Below are positions 23,988 through 34,391 of a stretch of 64,000 nucleotides of DNA, piece by piece. The DNA comes from Polytrichum commune (Eukaryota; Streptophyta; Polytrichopsida; Polytrichales; Polytrichaceae). A program made the position numbers and the translations under genes. How positions within the stretch are numbered: the first letter of the stretch is position 1; each line of letters starts with the position of its first letter. The stretch lies in NCBI GenBank assembly GCA_950295325.1, contig OX485808.1:10850501-10914500 (forward strand). Direction: 5' to 3'. Below the pieces are notes generated by a model. That model worked only from the letters and a program-made list of their open reading frames with translations, did no database searches and was not told the origin of the DNA.

Positions 23988-26900
23988 ATGGATGGCGATG
24001 GCGATGTTGTATCTCCTCACCCTGGGGCCGCAAGCTGTTCTTCGCAGAGGAAGAAGAAGGCCAGCACCGATGCACACCATGAGAGTGTGCTCAGCGCGAA
24101 GGCGGAGAGAGGCCGAGTGAAGCGCGTACATCGACAAAATACGCTGGTGTACTACGCCTCCTCCCGCAACCGTGACAATACGATGCCGCTGGAGACTCAA
24201 CGCAATGTGCCGCACCCGATCTCTGATGCGAGCGACGATTTGATGCGAGCATCTGCTGCACCGCCACCTGCGCCTATGGATGATTTGGACGCCGTTGCAG
24301 CAAGTCTAGGCGAGTCCTCCGACGCACGCCATGGGGGAGCTGCGAACTGCATCATCATCTCCACCACTTCGGAGGATGGAGGTGCAGAGACACCCACCGA
24401 TCTGCAAGAGGTAAGTGTTCCTGACACCGATGAGGATTTCGATGAGGATGGTGAGAGTCTAAATCCTAAAAAGAAACCAAGAAAAAACTATGATCTAACA
24501 AGGAAGTTTCAATTGGAGTGGGCTTGTAAACTTCCATGGGCAGAGGGAATCCTAACAAACAATGGTAGGTTGCACATGGTAAAATGCACAGTTTGCTCTA
24601 CCATGGAGAAATCAGATAGGTTGATGCAACCTAAGTGGGATACTCTTAAGAAGCATGAGGGAAGGCGCAAGGCAATAAGAAACATGCCGGCCTATAATGT
24701 GAAAAAAGGGGAGTGGTATATGGCTAAGGATTCTAAACATAAAAAGAATTTGGCACTGTACAATGCCAAAGCTCCCGATAATGTGCTGCAACAATTGAAT
24801 CAGTCGAATAGGTTAGAGAGGGAGAAGAAAAAAGTGCAGTTTGCAACCCTGTTCCAAATTCTAGCTGATGGTCGTCCTATGCTGGAGTATGAGAGTAGGG
24901 CAGCCTTGTATGAATTTCTGAATGTCCCAAATTTCCCTAGGATGCATTGGTCAGACAATTCAGGTTGGATTATGGCTGATTTCATGTATGCTGAAGTGAG
25001 GACTGCCATTTCTAGAGTCTTGGTGGGTGCTAACTATGTTGCACTAACATGTGATGAAGTGACCACAATTGACAATGGCTCATGGATATCCATCCATGCC
25101 TATGTGGTCCAGAATTGGAGTCGTGTCCCTTACCTGATATCACTTGAGAAGGTTGTTGAAGGATCTGGTTCAGACAACCTAACCCATGTGATCATAGACG
25201 CCTTGACCCAAGCTGCCAAATTGGAGAGGCTTGCTCTTGCCAAAATGCTGTTGTGCTTCGGTGCAGATGGTGTTAGTACTTTCCAGGGTCCAAAAACTGG
25301 TGTAACTCACCAGATTCAGAGTAAGTATGCTCCTTTTGCACTTGGAGTGCATTGCATGGCACATAGGTGCAACTTGGCCTTCAAGACACTGTCCCAGCTT
25401 GATATAATGAGCCATATCGAGGGTTTGCTAAAGAGCTCTCATGCTTACTTCAAGCATTCGCCGAAGAGGCATCTAGAATTTGTGAAACTTGCTGATTTGA
25501 TGGAGACAAAGGGTTTGAAGCTCCTAAAACATGTGAAGACCAGATGGGTCTCTTTGATTGAACCTTTGAGACGTATTATACAAGAATACAGGGTCCTAAT
25601 AGCGAAGATGAAGGCGGACAGCGATTCGAAGGAGAAGTCAGCTGAGGTAATTTGCTTGCCTTCATGTGTGTTTTTTTTTTTTTTTTTGTCTTGTGTGTAA
25701 TTGCATGTTCAGAGTTCAATTCAATTCAATCTCAGTTCAATTTCAGTCAATTTCCCTTCAGTTCAGTTCATTGTTCATTGTCAATTCACTTCAGTTTCAA
25801 TTTCAGTCAATTTCAGTTCAGTTCAGTTCAGTTCATTGTTCATTGTCAGTTTAGTTCATTGTTCATTGTAATTTCAGTTCAGTCAATTCCAATTTCAATT
25901 CAATTTCAGTTCAATTCAATTTCAGTTCATTGTTCATTGTTTCAATTTCAGTTCAATTTCAGTTGAATTGTTGAATTACTGTTAACATTTGCTTAACTGA
26001 ATTAAACTGAATTTGCTTAACATTTGTTTCACCCTTTTGCAGGCTGTGTTGGACTTGTTGTGTGATCCCACCTGCCTCATTGGGATGTGTGCCTTGCTGC
26101 CGCTCATAGAATGCCTGGACTCCCTAATCACCTTCGCCCAGAAACACGATGTCTTCATCTGCGATTTCATAGGGGCAGTGAAGGTGTGCGAGGGGCAGTT
26201 GTACAGCATGTACAATTGCAATTCAGGAGCCTTCAACACCGACGAGTTCTTTCTTTTTAAGAGCATCACCGAAGGCACACATGACCACATTCACACACGT
26301 TGGGTTCAAAATGATCCCGAGAACCCAGCCATGTTTGATCTAAACTGTAATGTAGAACATCTTGCATTTGTTGTTAATGGCAGCAACATCTTTGCCAAGC
26401 GCAAGAACGAAGAGACGGGCAGATTGGAGCCTATCACACGTGAAACATTTGCAGCAATGGTGAACGATGTGAAAACCCAATGCTCAGGTACCCTCACCCT
26501 AACCCTCTCATCTTTATGTTTGTTTAGCATGTATGTGTTTAGCCAATCCTTTGGTGTTGTGCATTTTTTATTAGATTCATGTATGGTTAAATTAACGTGT
26601 GTTAATTTATGGTTTTGTTGCAGGGGCTGCCGCTCAGCTCATACAAGAGCTGCAGCGCCGTTTCCCCGAACACGCAGTCTTGGATGCGCTTGGCGTCATC
26701 TACCCGCAATACTGGTTGCAGCCAGATGCTGAAGTTACATTTTCTAAGCATCTGGACACTCTTAAGAATTGGTATTGCAATGCCAGAGTTCTTGGAACTG
26801 GGGTTGATAAGGAGGTCATTCCTGGCATCCTTGATCGATGGTCGTTGGATTCTCAACAGGGCTACTTCAAGATTGCCATGAAGAGCAACGCCCCTGCTGC

Positions 26901-27231
26901 CATGGAACCTCCTTTTGACGTGAATCCTGTCACTAGAATATGGCGCACAATATCTGCTTCTAGGGTGCTTTCACATGGGTTCCCCGAGTATTTGAAACTT
27001 GCAGAGATAGCCCTGGTCCATGTGATCGGGAGTGTAGAAGATGAGCGTGTATTCTCATCAGTGTCTTTCTTGAAGACGAAACTCCGCAACTCCCTTGACC
27101 CCCATCTTGGTGTAGTTGTTGGCATGTACAGCCAAAACATATATACCTTGCAAAATTTTCCTTATGATGCCGTGTTTGATTCATGGACGAATGCTGCACC
27201 AGTGAATGGCCGCTATGGCCTTACTGCCTAG
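23988..27231 (+). CDS. hAT-family transposase, intact, three exons
   Basis: Encodes the DNA-cleaving and joining enzyme of the surrounding hAT element. Exons are 23988-25646, 26043-26487 and 26624-27231, joined by GT-AG introns that keep frame, giving 903 residues. Start: the first ATG, in a good context (GCGATGG), after a low-complexity leader. Order: a basic and acidic N-terminus; a BED-like zinc-binding segment (CTVC at about 200-203, then KKHEGRRKA near 222); the RNase H-like core with the first Asp in TCDEVTT (about 356) and a second in FGADGVS (about 427); an HCMAHRCNLAF motif (about 455); TRW near 519; and the C-terminal dimerisation block with the catalytic-type Glu in VEDERVFSS (about 842). 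No internal stop or frameshift. The superfamily call is firm; the subfamily is not assigned. Confidence 0.9.
25715..25980 (+). repeat. TTCAGTTCAATTTCAG-type simple array in hAT intron 1
   Basis: About 260 bases are built almost entirely from TTCAATTTCAG, TTCAGTTCA and TTCATTGTTCATTG units in irregular order. It fills most of the first transposase intron, after a T run at about 25,670-25,687. Confidence 0.9.
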
Positions 27232-27250
27232 ACAACAACGTGGTCATCCA

Positions 27251-27452
27251 TTTTTTTAATGTATTGTTGTATAAATTTTGGACTCATTTCAGCATCGGAG
27301 TGTGTGTTTGTTTGTTGTTTTGCAGGTAGGCAAGACCTGAAGATTGGACTTGAAAACCATCCCATTTTTTTATGTATTGTTGTATAAATTTTGAACTCAT
27401 TTCAGCATCGGAGTGTGTGTTTGTTTGTTGTTTTGCAGGCAAGACCTGAAGA
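27251..27452 (+). repeat. 113-bp tandem duplication in hAT 3' region
   Basis: Two copies are offset by 113 bases. Each runs from a T7 tract through ATGTATTGTTGTATAAATTT, CAGCATCGGAGTGTGTGT and GTTTTGCAGG to CAAGACCTGAAGA. They differ by a few bases and a GTAG insertion. Both lie after the transposase stop, and both contain an acceptor-like TTTTGCAG. Confidence 0.9.
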
Positions 27453-27841
27453 CTGAACATGAAGACCTGAATACTGAAGAACCTGAAGACTGAAGAACAC
27501 TGCACTTCAAACTACAGATTTAGATGCCATTTGACCATATGTTACAACAATTACTCGCCATATTACCACTTAAACAACAGTTAGTTTGCCATTTTACAAG
27601 GCATGATTTTCTAGGAGTAGCCACAATACCTTGGAGCTAGGAAAAGCTGTCGCCCGCTTTTAACTATATTTCAATAAAGACCATCGCCACATTTTTCCAC
27701 ATATTGTTTATGTTAGTAGCCAAATGTATGAAATTTTGTGACCATTGTTGCCAAAGAAATTAGCTTCAAACTCAATATAATCGCCACTATTGAGAAATTT
27801 AATGCTTGTTCTGTAGCCAGATGACCAACTTCCAGAAAAAC

Positions 27842-27856
27842 AAAAAAAAAGGGCTG
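27842..27856 (-). repeat. hAT right TIR
   Basis: Nine A plus GGGCTG, the exact complement of the left end, followed by ATGTGGAG. Confidence 0.9.
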
Positions 27857-28031
27857 ATGTGGAGTATGGTTAAGGTTTTGTCTTGACGACGTCAAAGGTT
27901 GTGTGAGTGGCAACAAGAAAAATATGTTTTAAGTTGGCCTATAGTGCCCAACACTTGGCGGGGTGAAGATAGGTACCAATCCATCAAAGGAGGAGGTGTT
28001 GGCAATTGAGGATGCCTGGTTTGAATTGTAG

Positions 28032-31000
28032 CAGGGGGAGGCATTGTCCCCTTGTTCTAGGCTTTCAACAATCATGACCCTTTCCATACTTCGGTCGCAT
28101 TTCCGTGCGCATTCAACCCTACATTCAAACGTACAACCCTACATTTTTGTGCACGCTCAAACCCGGACGTCCACCCTACATTCAGGTTTGTGGAAGTTAG
28201 TGCATTGCCATCCAACAACACAAAAATGTTATCTCATGCTTTGGAAAAAAATAAAAATAAATGAGTGTGTTGCATGTTTGAGAACGTAAGTGAATGACAT
28301 GTATTGGTGTGGATTGTTATAGTAAATTTCACCAATGGATTGAAAATATTCTAAACAATCCATGATAATGGGCCCCCTTCAGTCTTGCTTCACTCAAAAT
28401 CTAATTGAAAATCTACAGATAATTTGCAAATTATTATTGAAAATCTACAAGTAATGTGGTGCCAAATTTAGATTATGCATCCCAAACCTTTGCATAGTTA
28501 CTAAATTTGGAATCATTACTAGGATATTACCACTTGCTATTCATGTGTCACCGCTTATGAGATAGCTTCCTTTATTGAAAGTCTAAAGGAATGCGCCTTC
28601 TCCTTGGCATGCAAACCTTTTACTCATGCATGTTGAATCAATTCCAATATAGTCTTGAGCTTTCAACTCGAGAGCTTGAACTATATACCAAGCTTCCCTA
28701 GGTGGTGCCTTGATAGTACCATCTGGAACGCCCATAACAAGCCGAAGTTGGTCAGTTTGACAAGCTTTTAGTCAAGTTTGCTAACCTATCTCAAGGAGGC
28801 CGCTCGGGTACGTCAAGAGACAAACTCTTGGTTTTTGGGCCCCAAAAATTGATGGGCCTTCACTTTATTTTTTGGCTTGCTCATTCACTTTTCTTACGTT
28901 TGTATCATTCATCCCTTGATATCTAACTTCGAGCATAGCCACTTTGCACTTGCTCAAACTAGGGAGAGTTTGACCGATCCTCAAGCTCTAGGTATTTTGA
29001 GCTTTGGATGAAAGCTTGTCATGGAAGAATATTGACGGGCTTTGTAACATGCAACTTTTTGGCAATTAACAACCCCTAATAGGACCATCTATAACCCAAC
29101 AACAATTATACTTGCTACACTGTAACCTACGCTCTATTGATTCGGAATCTAGTGACATTAGTGTCGCATATTTTGGCATGGCTGGGCAATACATTATGTC
29201 TTGAAATTGTAAGTCTTGTTCACATAAGAACCCACATGGTTCATTTGCTAATATAGTATGGGGTTCAAAATGATTAGTTTAGGTTGCAAAAGTTGTTCAT
29301 ATTCATTCACAAATCACATTCATATGGTTGTTGTTATCTTCTTGAGCTATGTCTAGGCAAATTAAGACATGAGATTATATATCTTCCACAACCAAACGTT
29401 ATGCAAAAGTCATTAAGATATTTTAGACATGCATCTGAATATGTAAAACATGATCAAATGACGACTTATATATTGAATAGAAACATAATCAAATATGACT
29501 ATTTATAAAAGGCTATTTCCAATAAAATAAGTCATAGAGCAAGTTTATATATTTACAAAAAAATAAAAAAATAAAAAAAAGGGAAACAATAACAATAATA
29601 AATACTATTATGGTATGTGCATCGAGTCTCCCATTAATATTGATTTTGTAAATTGTGAAAGTCTAACTTCTTTCATATGAACAACAATGCATTGGAAGGT
29701 CATGTATACATTCTAGTTGCATGAATGTCATCCAAAAACAAAATATATACAACCTTTGTTTTCCAAAAAGTTTGATTGGAGTACTAGAACCCTTGTCTAT
29801 TCTTAAAATCATGATTATGTTGCATCCATAAAATGTTTATTGTTTGCACATTAAATTTCAGTATATATTTTTCTTATCGAAAAAAATGCATCATGTATTT
29901 ATTTATCCATTTTTTTGTCGCAAAGAAGTCAACTATGACATCTATCACTACACAAAATTTCAAAGAAAATCGACTTTGTTTATATCTTCATTCATCCACC
30001 CTTTTAGAAGTTTTCGTTTGGAAAAAAACACACTCCATAGGAATTTTAAGGTCAAGAACATTGTGGTACAATGTGATGGACAATAGTGTCAAATCGTGGT
30101 GCCACATGACACGTGGAGGACATTATTTACGTGGATTTGTTCCACACCTTATCACAAGTGGCAAATCATTTCACGACATGTGGCTTATTGTGATGCACAC
30201 CAGTCGCCATAGTCATGCCACACGACACATGCACAACACTATTCACATTGATCGATTCCTTGGTACAATGTGGATTTGCATACCGAAATGCCTCATGTGG
30301 TACACACACCATTCTATTGCAAGTAGAAATGCATGTTGGTTTAACATGCCATATTTCAGCCCAGTGAGCTTCATTTGCTTCAATTTTAGTCTCAAGGAAC
30401 AGAAGCTTGAAGGATCAAGGTCCTAATTTACAGGAATGAATGTCAGACATACTAAAATGCCAACCTCTTATTAGTCCGTACTCCATTGCAAGCCTATCTT
30501 AAGACGTAAAACTTCATGCGAGAATCATTTGAAAGCTTAACATTACACAATATTCATTACACGACCTTTGATGATTGTATCAAAATGCCTTTAACCCCTA
30601 GTCCAATCATCAAAACATTGTTAAGATCATGCATGCTAACCTTTTTGCCTAAACAAACAGCTTGGGCGAGCTAACATATCTCGAGGGAGCTCGTAAATCT
30701 AGACAATTCATTTCCAACCTCATGCATATGAAATCTGCTCATCATTTTTGTTGCACTGGCTTTTGATTCCTCCTCTACGGGGGTGGCCCCAGAAGGAGCC
30801 GAAGTTGTACAATGTTATGGGACCACTCTTTTGTAAGCTTAATAAGGTTTGTGTGGAATCAAGGTGGTCCACATCAAATTCTAAATTGAGAATGCCCAAA
30901 ATTACGTCGACATTTCGTAGAAGGAGTTTACTACAAGAATCACTCCCGACACTAGAAGTAACAATTTAGGAATAGACCCAATACTAAGAAAAATTGAATA

Positions 31001-31429
31001 TGATTGGGACATGCTTTCTCAAGACATCCCTATATAAAGAATTGGATCATTGGAACCCCCCACCCCCACCCCACTTTGGTTTCATAGTAGATTTGTCTAA
31101 TCCGGTTATTGAACTTAAGTAGACATTGGAGTGGTAGGTGGTTGGATGTGGCTCCAATAAAAAATACCAATACCACATGTGCCTTAAGGAAATTGGAATA
31201 TATGCTCCCACATATGATAACCATTTAAGGCTCAATAATCAATATATTTTATTTTATTTTTGGTGGGGACCAATATAATGATTGAAATGAGCACAAAAAT
31301 TACACTTTGACAACGAATGAAAGGTTAACATGAGCTTTGAAAATTATGAGGAAAATGGTAATAGTCTTGATTTGGATTCGCTTACCATCTCATGTTAATC
31401 GCGTGTTTCATATCCTAGGAGAATGACAT
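28032..31429. other. Gene-free stretch, 3.4 kb
   Basis: No gene can be supported. A 197-codon open frame at 29,833-30,426 has no recognisable domain and its composition follows the local AT-rich DNA. Confidence 0.5.
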
Positions 31430-31830
31430 TGTTTGTGATATTTAGTGTCACATATGTAATAATGTCATTGACCCTATTTTGCACAATGGACTACAGATTG
31501 ATTAAAGTGTACACAAATGACACTTGGCATTAGTACGCTCAAGAATATTTTCCCTCTTGCATACCAACACATAAACACATGAAATTTGCCATGAGTATGC
31601 TCAATAGTTTCACGAAACTATCGTCTCAAGTATCTCAAATGTGCTATGCTAAACGTCACAATATAAATGTATATTTTTCATTGAAAGAAACTATTTTTGT
31701 TAATGAATATTATTACATTGGCCATTAGCGGACGTGACACTTTGAAAAACCTCTATGCATCTAGTTCAGACCCTTTGCAAGCAATGTACGTAACACTAAA
31801 TATCATAAACGGTGTAGTCTAGTTGGGAAA
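31430..31830 (+). mobile_element. MITE family C, copy, about 400 bp
   Basis: The left arm TTTGTGATATTTAGTGTCAC and the right arm, reverse complemented (TTATGATATTTAGTGTTACG), match family C. The right end is followed by TA; the outer few bases of the left end are lost. A further isolated C-type end (TGTATTTAGTGTCACC) lies at about 31,936-31,952. Confidence 0.6.
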
Positions 31831-32519
31831 AAGTAATCGTTTAAATCCCATCTACTTTATGAATTTACTTAGATTCCTTTAGGAAGAAAAAAAGGAACTA
31901 TAGTACACCACACTACAGTACACTACACTAAACGTTGTATTTAGTGTCACCAATTCAACTCCTCTTGCTTAATCCTAATTGGAAACCGCCCGTGTATTGC
32001 CACCGACACTAAATGCAAACCTGCCATTATTTATCATTCCTTGTAAGAGATTTGGACTTTATAGGTTCACAATGTTACAAAGACTATTGCTCACTAGGTT
32101 ATTTTTTCATCCAATTTCCAATCATCCACGACAATTTCCCATTGTAGAAATGTTGGGATGCAAAATACACCAAAAGTGGATGAACGAAAAGTCAGTTGGG
32201 ATGAACAACACTCACTGTATTCCTAAGAAGAAGTCTCATGAGAAAGTTGTCATGAAATACCAGATGACATCAGTAACACAACAGTATGTATTTTCGTGTC
32301 GTACTTGCAATGAGAGATGGAGTACTTTCATCCAGTTTCTGGGAGATGACGTCATATTTTCATCCACAGGAACGTTTCCGCCGGCGACAGGAAGCATATG
32401 CACAAACCCTACTTTATTTAGGAAACGTGAATCACCGAGATGGGTGGGGAAGTGCAAGTGGGCAGGGTAAGTTACTAAGCAAGGGAGGGAAACTAGCCCG
32501 GTAATTGGTTGCAAGTAAT

Positions 32520-33060
32520 TAACAAGGGCCAATGGCTGCGCGGCTATGGGGCGTTAGCCCAGTAAGAAACCAGAAGAACAACCTGGCAAATATCCTGATC
32601 CCACGAACCGAGGCCCGGGGGTTGATACCCTCCCGAGATGCACCCGCCACCGTAATCCAAACCAAATGGAGCCGGCCTCGGTACCCGGCTCCCAGGGCCG
32701 GGCTTGAATCCACCGGTCCGGGTATCGCCGCACCCGGTCCCGCCCCCCGAGTCACGCTACACTACATCCCAGCTGGGAGTCCAGAAGACTCTCCCGACTA
32801 CACTCCCCGCCTCCCCCAGATCGCACTGTACCTCTCGTGGTCCTCTCGCGCACGAAGGATCCACCCCTGCATTGTCAACAATTTGCAAGCATATTGACAA
32901 AGCCCGCGCGCACTCCCACCCCGCCATTCCATTCCTCGCGGACGGCTGCGCATTTTCGTCTCTGCTTTCCCCCGATTTGGCCCACTGTCGCGCCTGATCT
33001 CGCCCTGTAAAGCTCTCTCCCAGTAATATTAAACAAGCCTGCGGCTCAGAGCTCTGTGCT
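32520..33060. other. GC-rich island upstream of GINT1
   Basis: GC content rises sharply here against AT-rich surroundings, with many CpG (GGCCCGGGGGTTGATACC, CCGGGTATCGCCGCACCCGG and similar). It ends about 1.3 kb before the GINT1 start codon. It may be part of the promoter or first non-coding exon, or an inserted repeat. Open frames on both strands are by-products of the base composition. Confidence 0.5.
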
Positions 33061-34391
33061 CTACCGCCTGTATGCTTGCTGCCAGTCAGTCTAGTCGGGA
33101 TGCTGCTTGCTGGAAGCTTCACTATCTTGTTCGAGGCATGTGTGGATTGATCATGTGCCTTAAGAACTTGGCGTGGAGGTGATGAGTGATGTGATGGCTC
33201 GATTTTATTTTACCTGACTCGGCGTTGGTTGTGGTATTTTTTTTTATAATTAGACCGTGTGTGGAGACCGGGTCCAGTGAACAACAATGTCTGGGGCCGG
33301 AATTTGAGCCGACAATCCGCGCTGTGCATCTGCTGGGAGGAGTGCTGCAGGTTCTGATGACAGCCGGTTCTAGCGACAATTTCCAGGGCAGGAGAAGGAG
33401 CGAGTCCTGATGGATCCGGTTGTAGGCGGATGCTCTTGGTAGTAATTTTATTAACAGCTTCCATCTATCGGGGGGCGAGGCATTTTGGTTGCGGAGCAGG
33501 GGGAGGCGTTCTGGCGAGTCCTTGAGCTTAGGCGGTTTGTTTTTTTTATGTGATTATGGAGTAGGAAGTTGTTGAAAGTTTTTTGTCATTGGAAGTGTTG
33601 AGGTGCTGTCCATTGGGGGCTTTGAAGTTGGAAGCTGGACTTCGTTCCCTTGGTTGTGGATTTTGCAAACGAGGGAGTGTGATCCGGGAGATTCGGTGTT
33701 TCGGCTTGAGTAGGAGAGTCGGTGAGGACATTATAGGGCGTGTGAAGGACTCGTGCCTGCTGCCACGAACCTACTCTGGAGACGTGCCTGTTTCCACTTC
33801 ATCACATCACGGAAGTGTGGAGGAGTGTGTCGGGAGGCAGAGACTGCTTCTACGTATCTCAAAGTGGAAAAGAAAACAGCTTCAGAGTAATGGCTCTTTC
33901 AGCTAATTGTTATCATTTCTCTGGAGTAGGCTCGCATTATAGTTTCGACAGGAAGAGAGGTCTACAATTTTCTTGAATAGGCACACGGAGGAGTTTTCTT
34001 CAGTGTTTCTTGGAAAGACGCTTTGGAAGAGATTTGAGGATACAAAAGAGTGACAGGCTCTAGCGGACGTTGTGACTCTGTAGTGAGGTAAGAGCGTGAA
34101 AGGCTGTCTTGAAGGAGCCGCTTGAGATACAGAGCATGTGATTGCAATTTGAACGAAGAGTGAGGTCCAAGGCTCTGTGTTCTTGATTGCGGTTTAGAAG
34201 TTGTGAAAGACTTTTTAAATAGTCTAGTTCTTTTCCTTAGTGGACAGCCTCTTGCCCTGCCATTTATTGCTTCTTTCGGTTCAAGTGCCGGTGACACATG
34301 GAAAGCAATATGAGGCCCAAGGAATTAGTAACGTAGCGCTGTTTAAGGGAATTGGCGCTATTCCTTCATTGAGAGAGAGAAGAGAGACAAG
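33061..34391 (+). promoter_or_regulatory. Presumed GINT1 promoter and 5' leader
   Basis: No conserved coding sequence is visible. The GC content is intermediate and there are many upstream ATGs. A GA-rich stretch (GAGAGAGAGAAGAGAGAC) sits at 34,371-34,388, immediately before the GINT1 start codon at 34,392; GA/CT tracts are common in plant core promoters and leaders. The transcription start cannot be placed from sequence alone. Confidence 0.4.

Larger units (their letters stand above)
23082..27856 (+). mobile_element. Complete hAT transposon
   Basis: The ends are CAGCCCTTTTTTTTT and its exact reverse complement, a 15-bp perfect TIR. The 8-bp sequence ATGTGGAG lies directly outside both ends (23074-23081 and 27857-27864). 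An 8-bp duplication and a CA-start TIR are hallmarks of the hAT superfamily. The 4,775-bp element encloses one transposase gene (23,988-27,231), a promoter and leader region with short tandem repeats, and an AATAAA signal at 27,673-27,678. It sits inside an older, already decayed MULE-like gene. Everything needed for an autonomous element appears to be present. Confidence 0.95.
21944..28031 (+). pseudogene. Decayed MULE-like gene, split by a hAT insertion
   Basis: Protein-like pieces on the plus strand appear in order but in shifting frames. They are KGFNVDNAQANWNAG plus ERTCLFH (21,973-22,095), LSFGIATKRGILGFSEWLGL (22,232-22,300), NLALTVHIKWLQQYGDKMT (22,617-22,673), KGPNLASLKLKV plus ADATKSYLG (22,725-22,820) and WNISRLPPNSAKQCWAMHA (22,934-22,990). 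The hAT element then interrupts the gene, and on its far side KIGTNPSKEEVLAIEDAWF (about 27,967-28,022) leads to a stop at 28,029. The order and style fit an uncharacterised MULE-associated protein family that I recall from non-seed plants; that family call is from memory. Frameshifts and stops make it non-functional. Confidence 0.5.

Noticed and set aside
29833-30426. 197-codon open frame on the plus strand
   Set aside because: No recognisable domain, low-complexity His, Phe and Tyr-rich content that mirrors the AT-rich DNA, and a second overlapping frame of similar quality.
31979-32470. 163-codon open frame on the plus strand
   Set aside because: No motif, no splice partners and heterogeneous composition; most likely chance.
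32519-33122. Several 78-121 codon frames on both strands
   Set aside because: They occur on both strands because GC-rich DNA lacks stop codons. None resembles a known protein.
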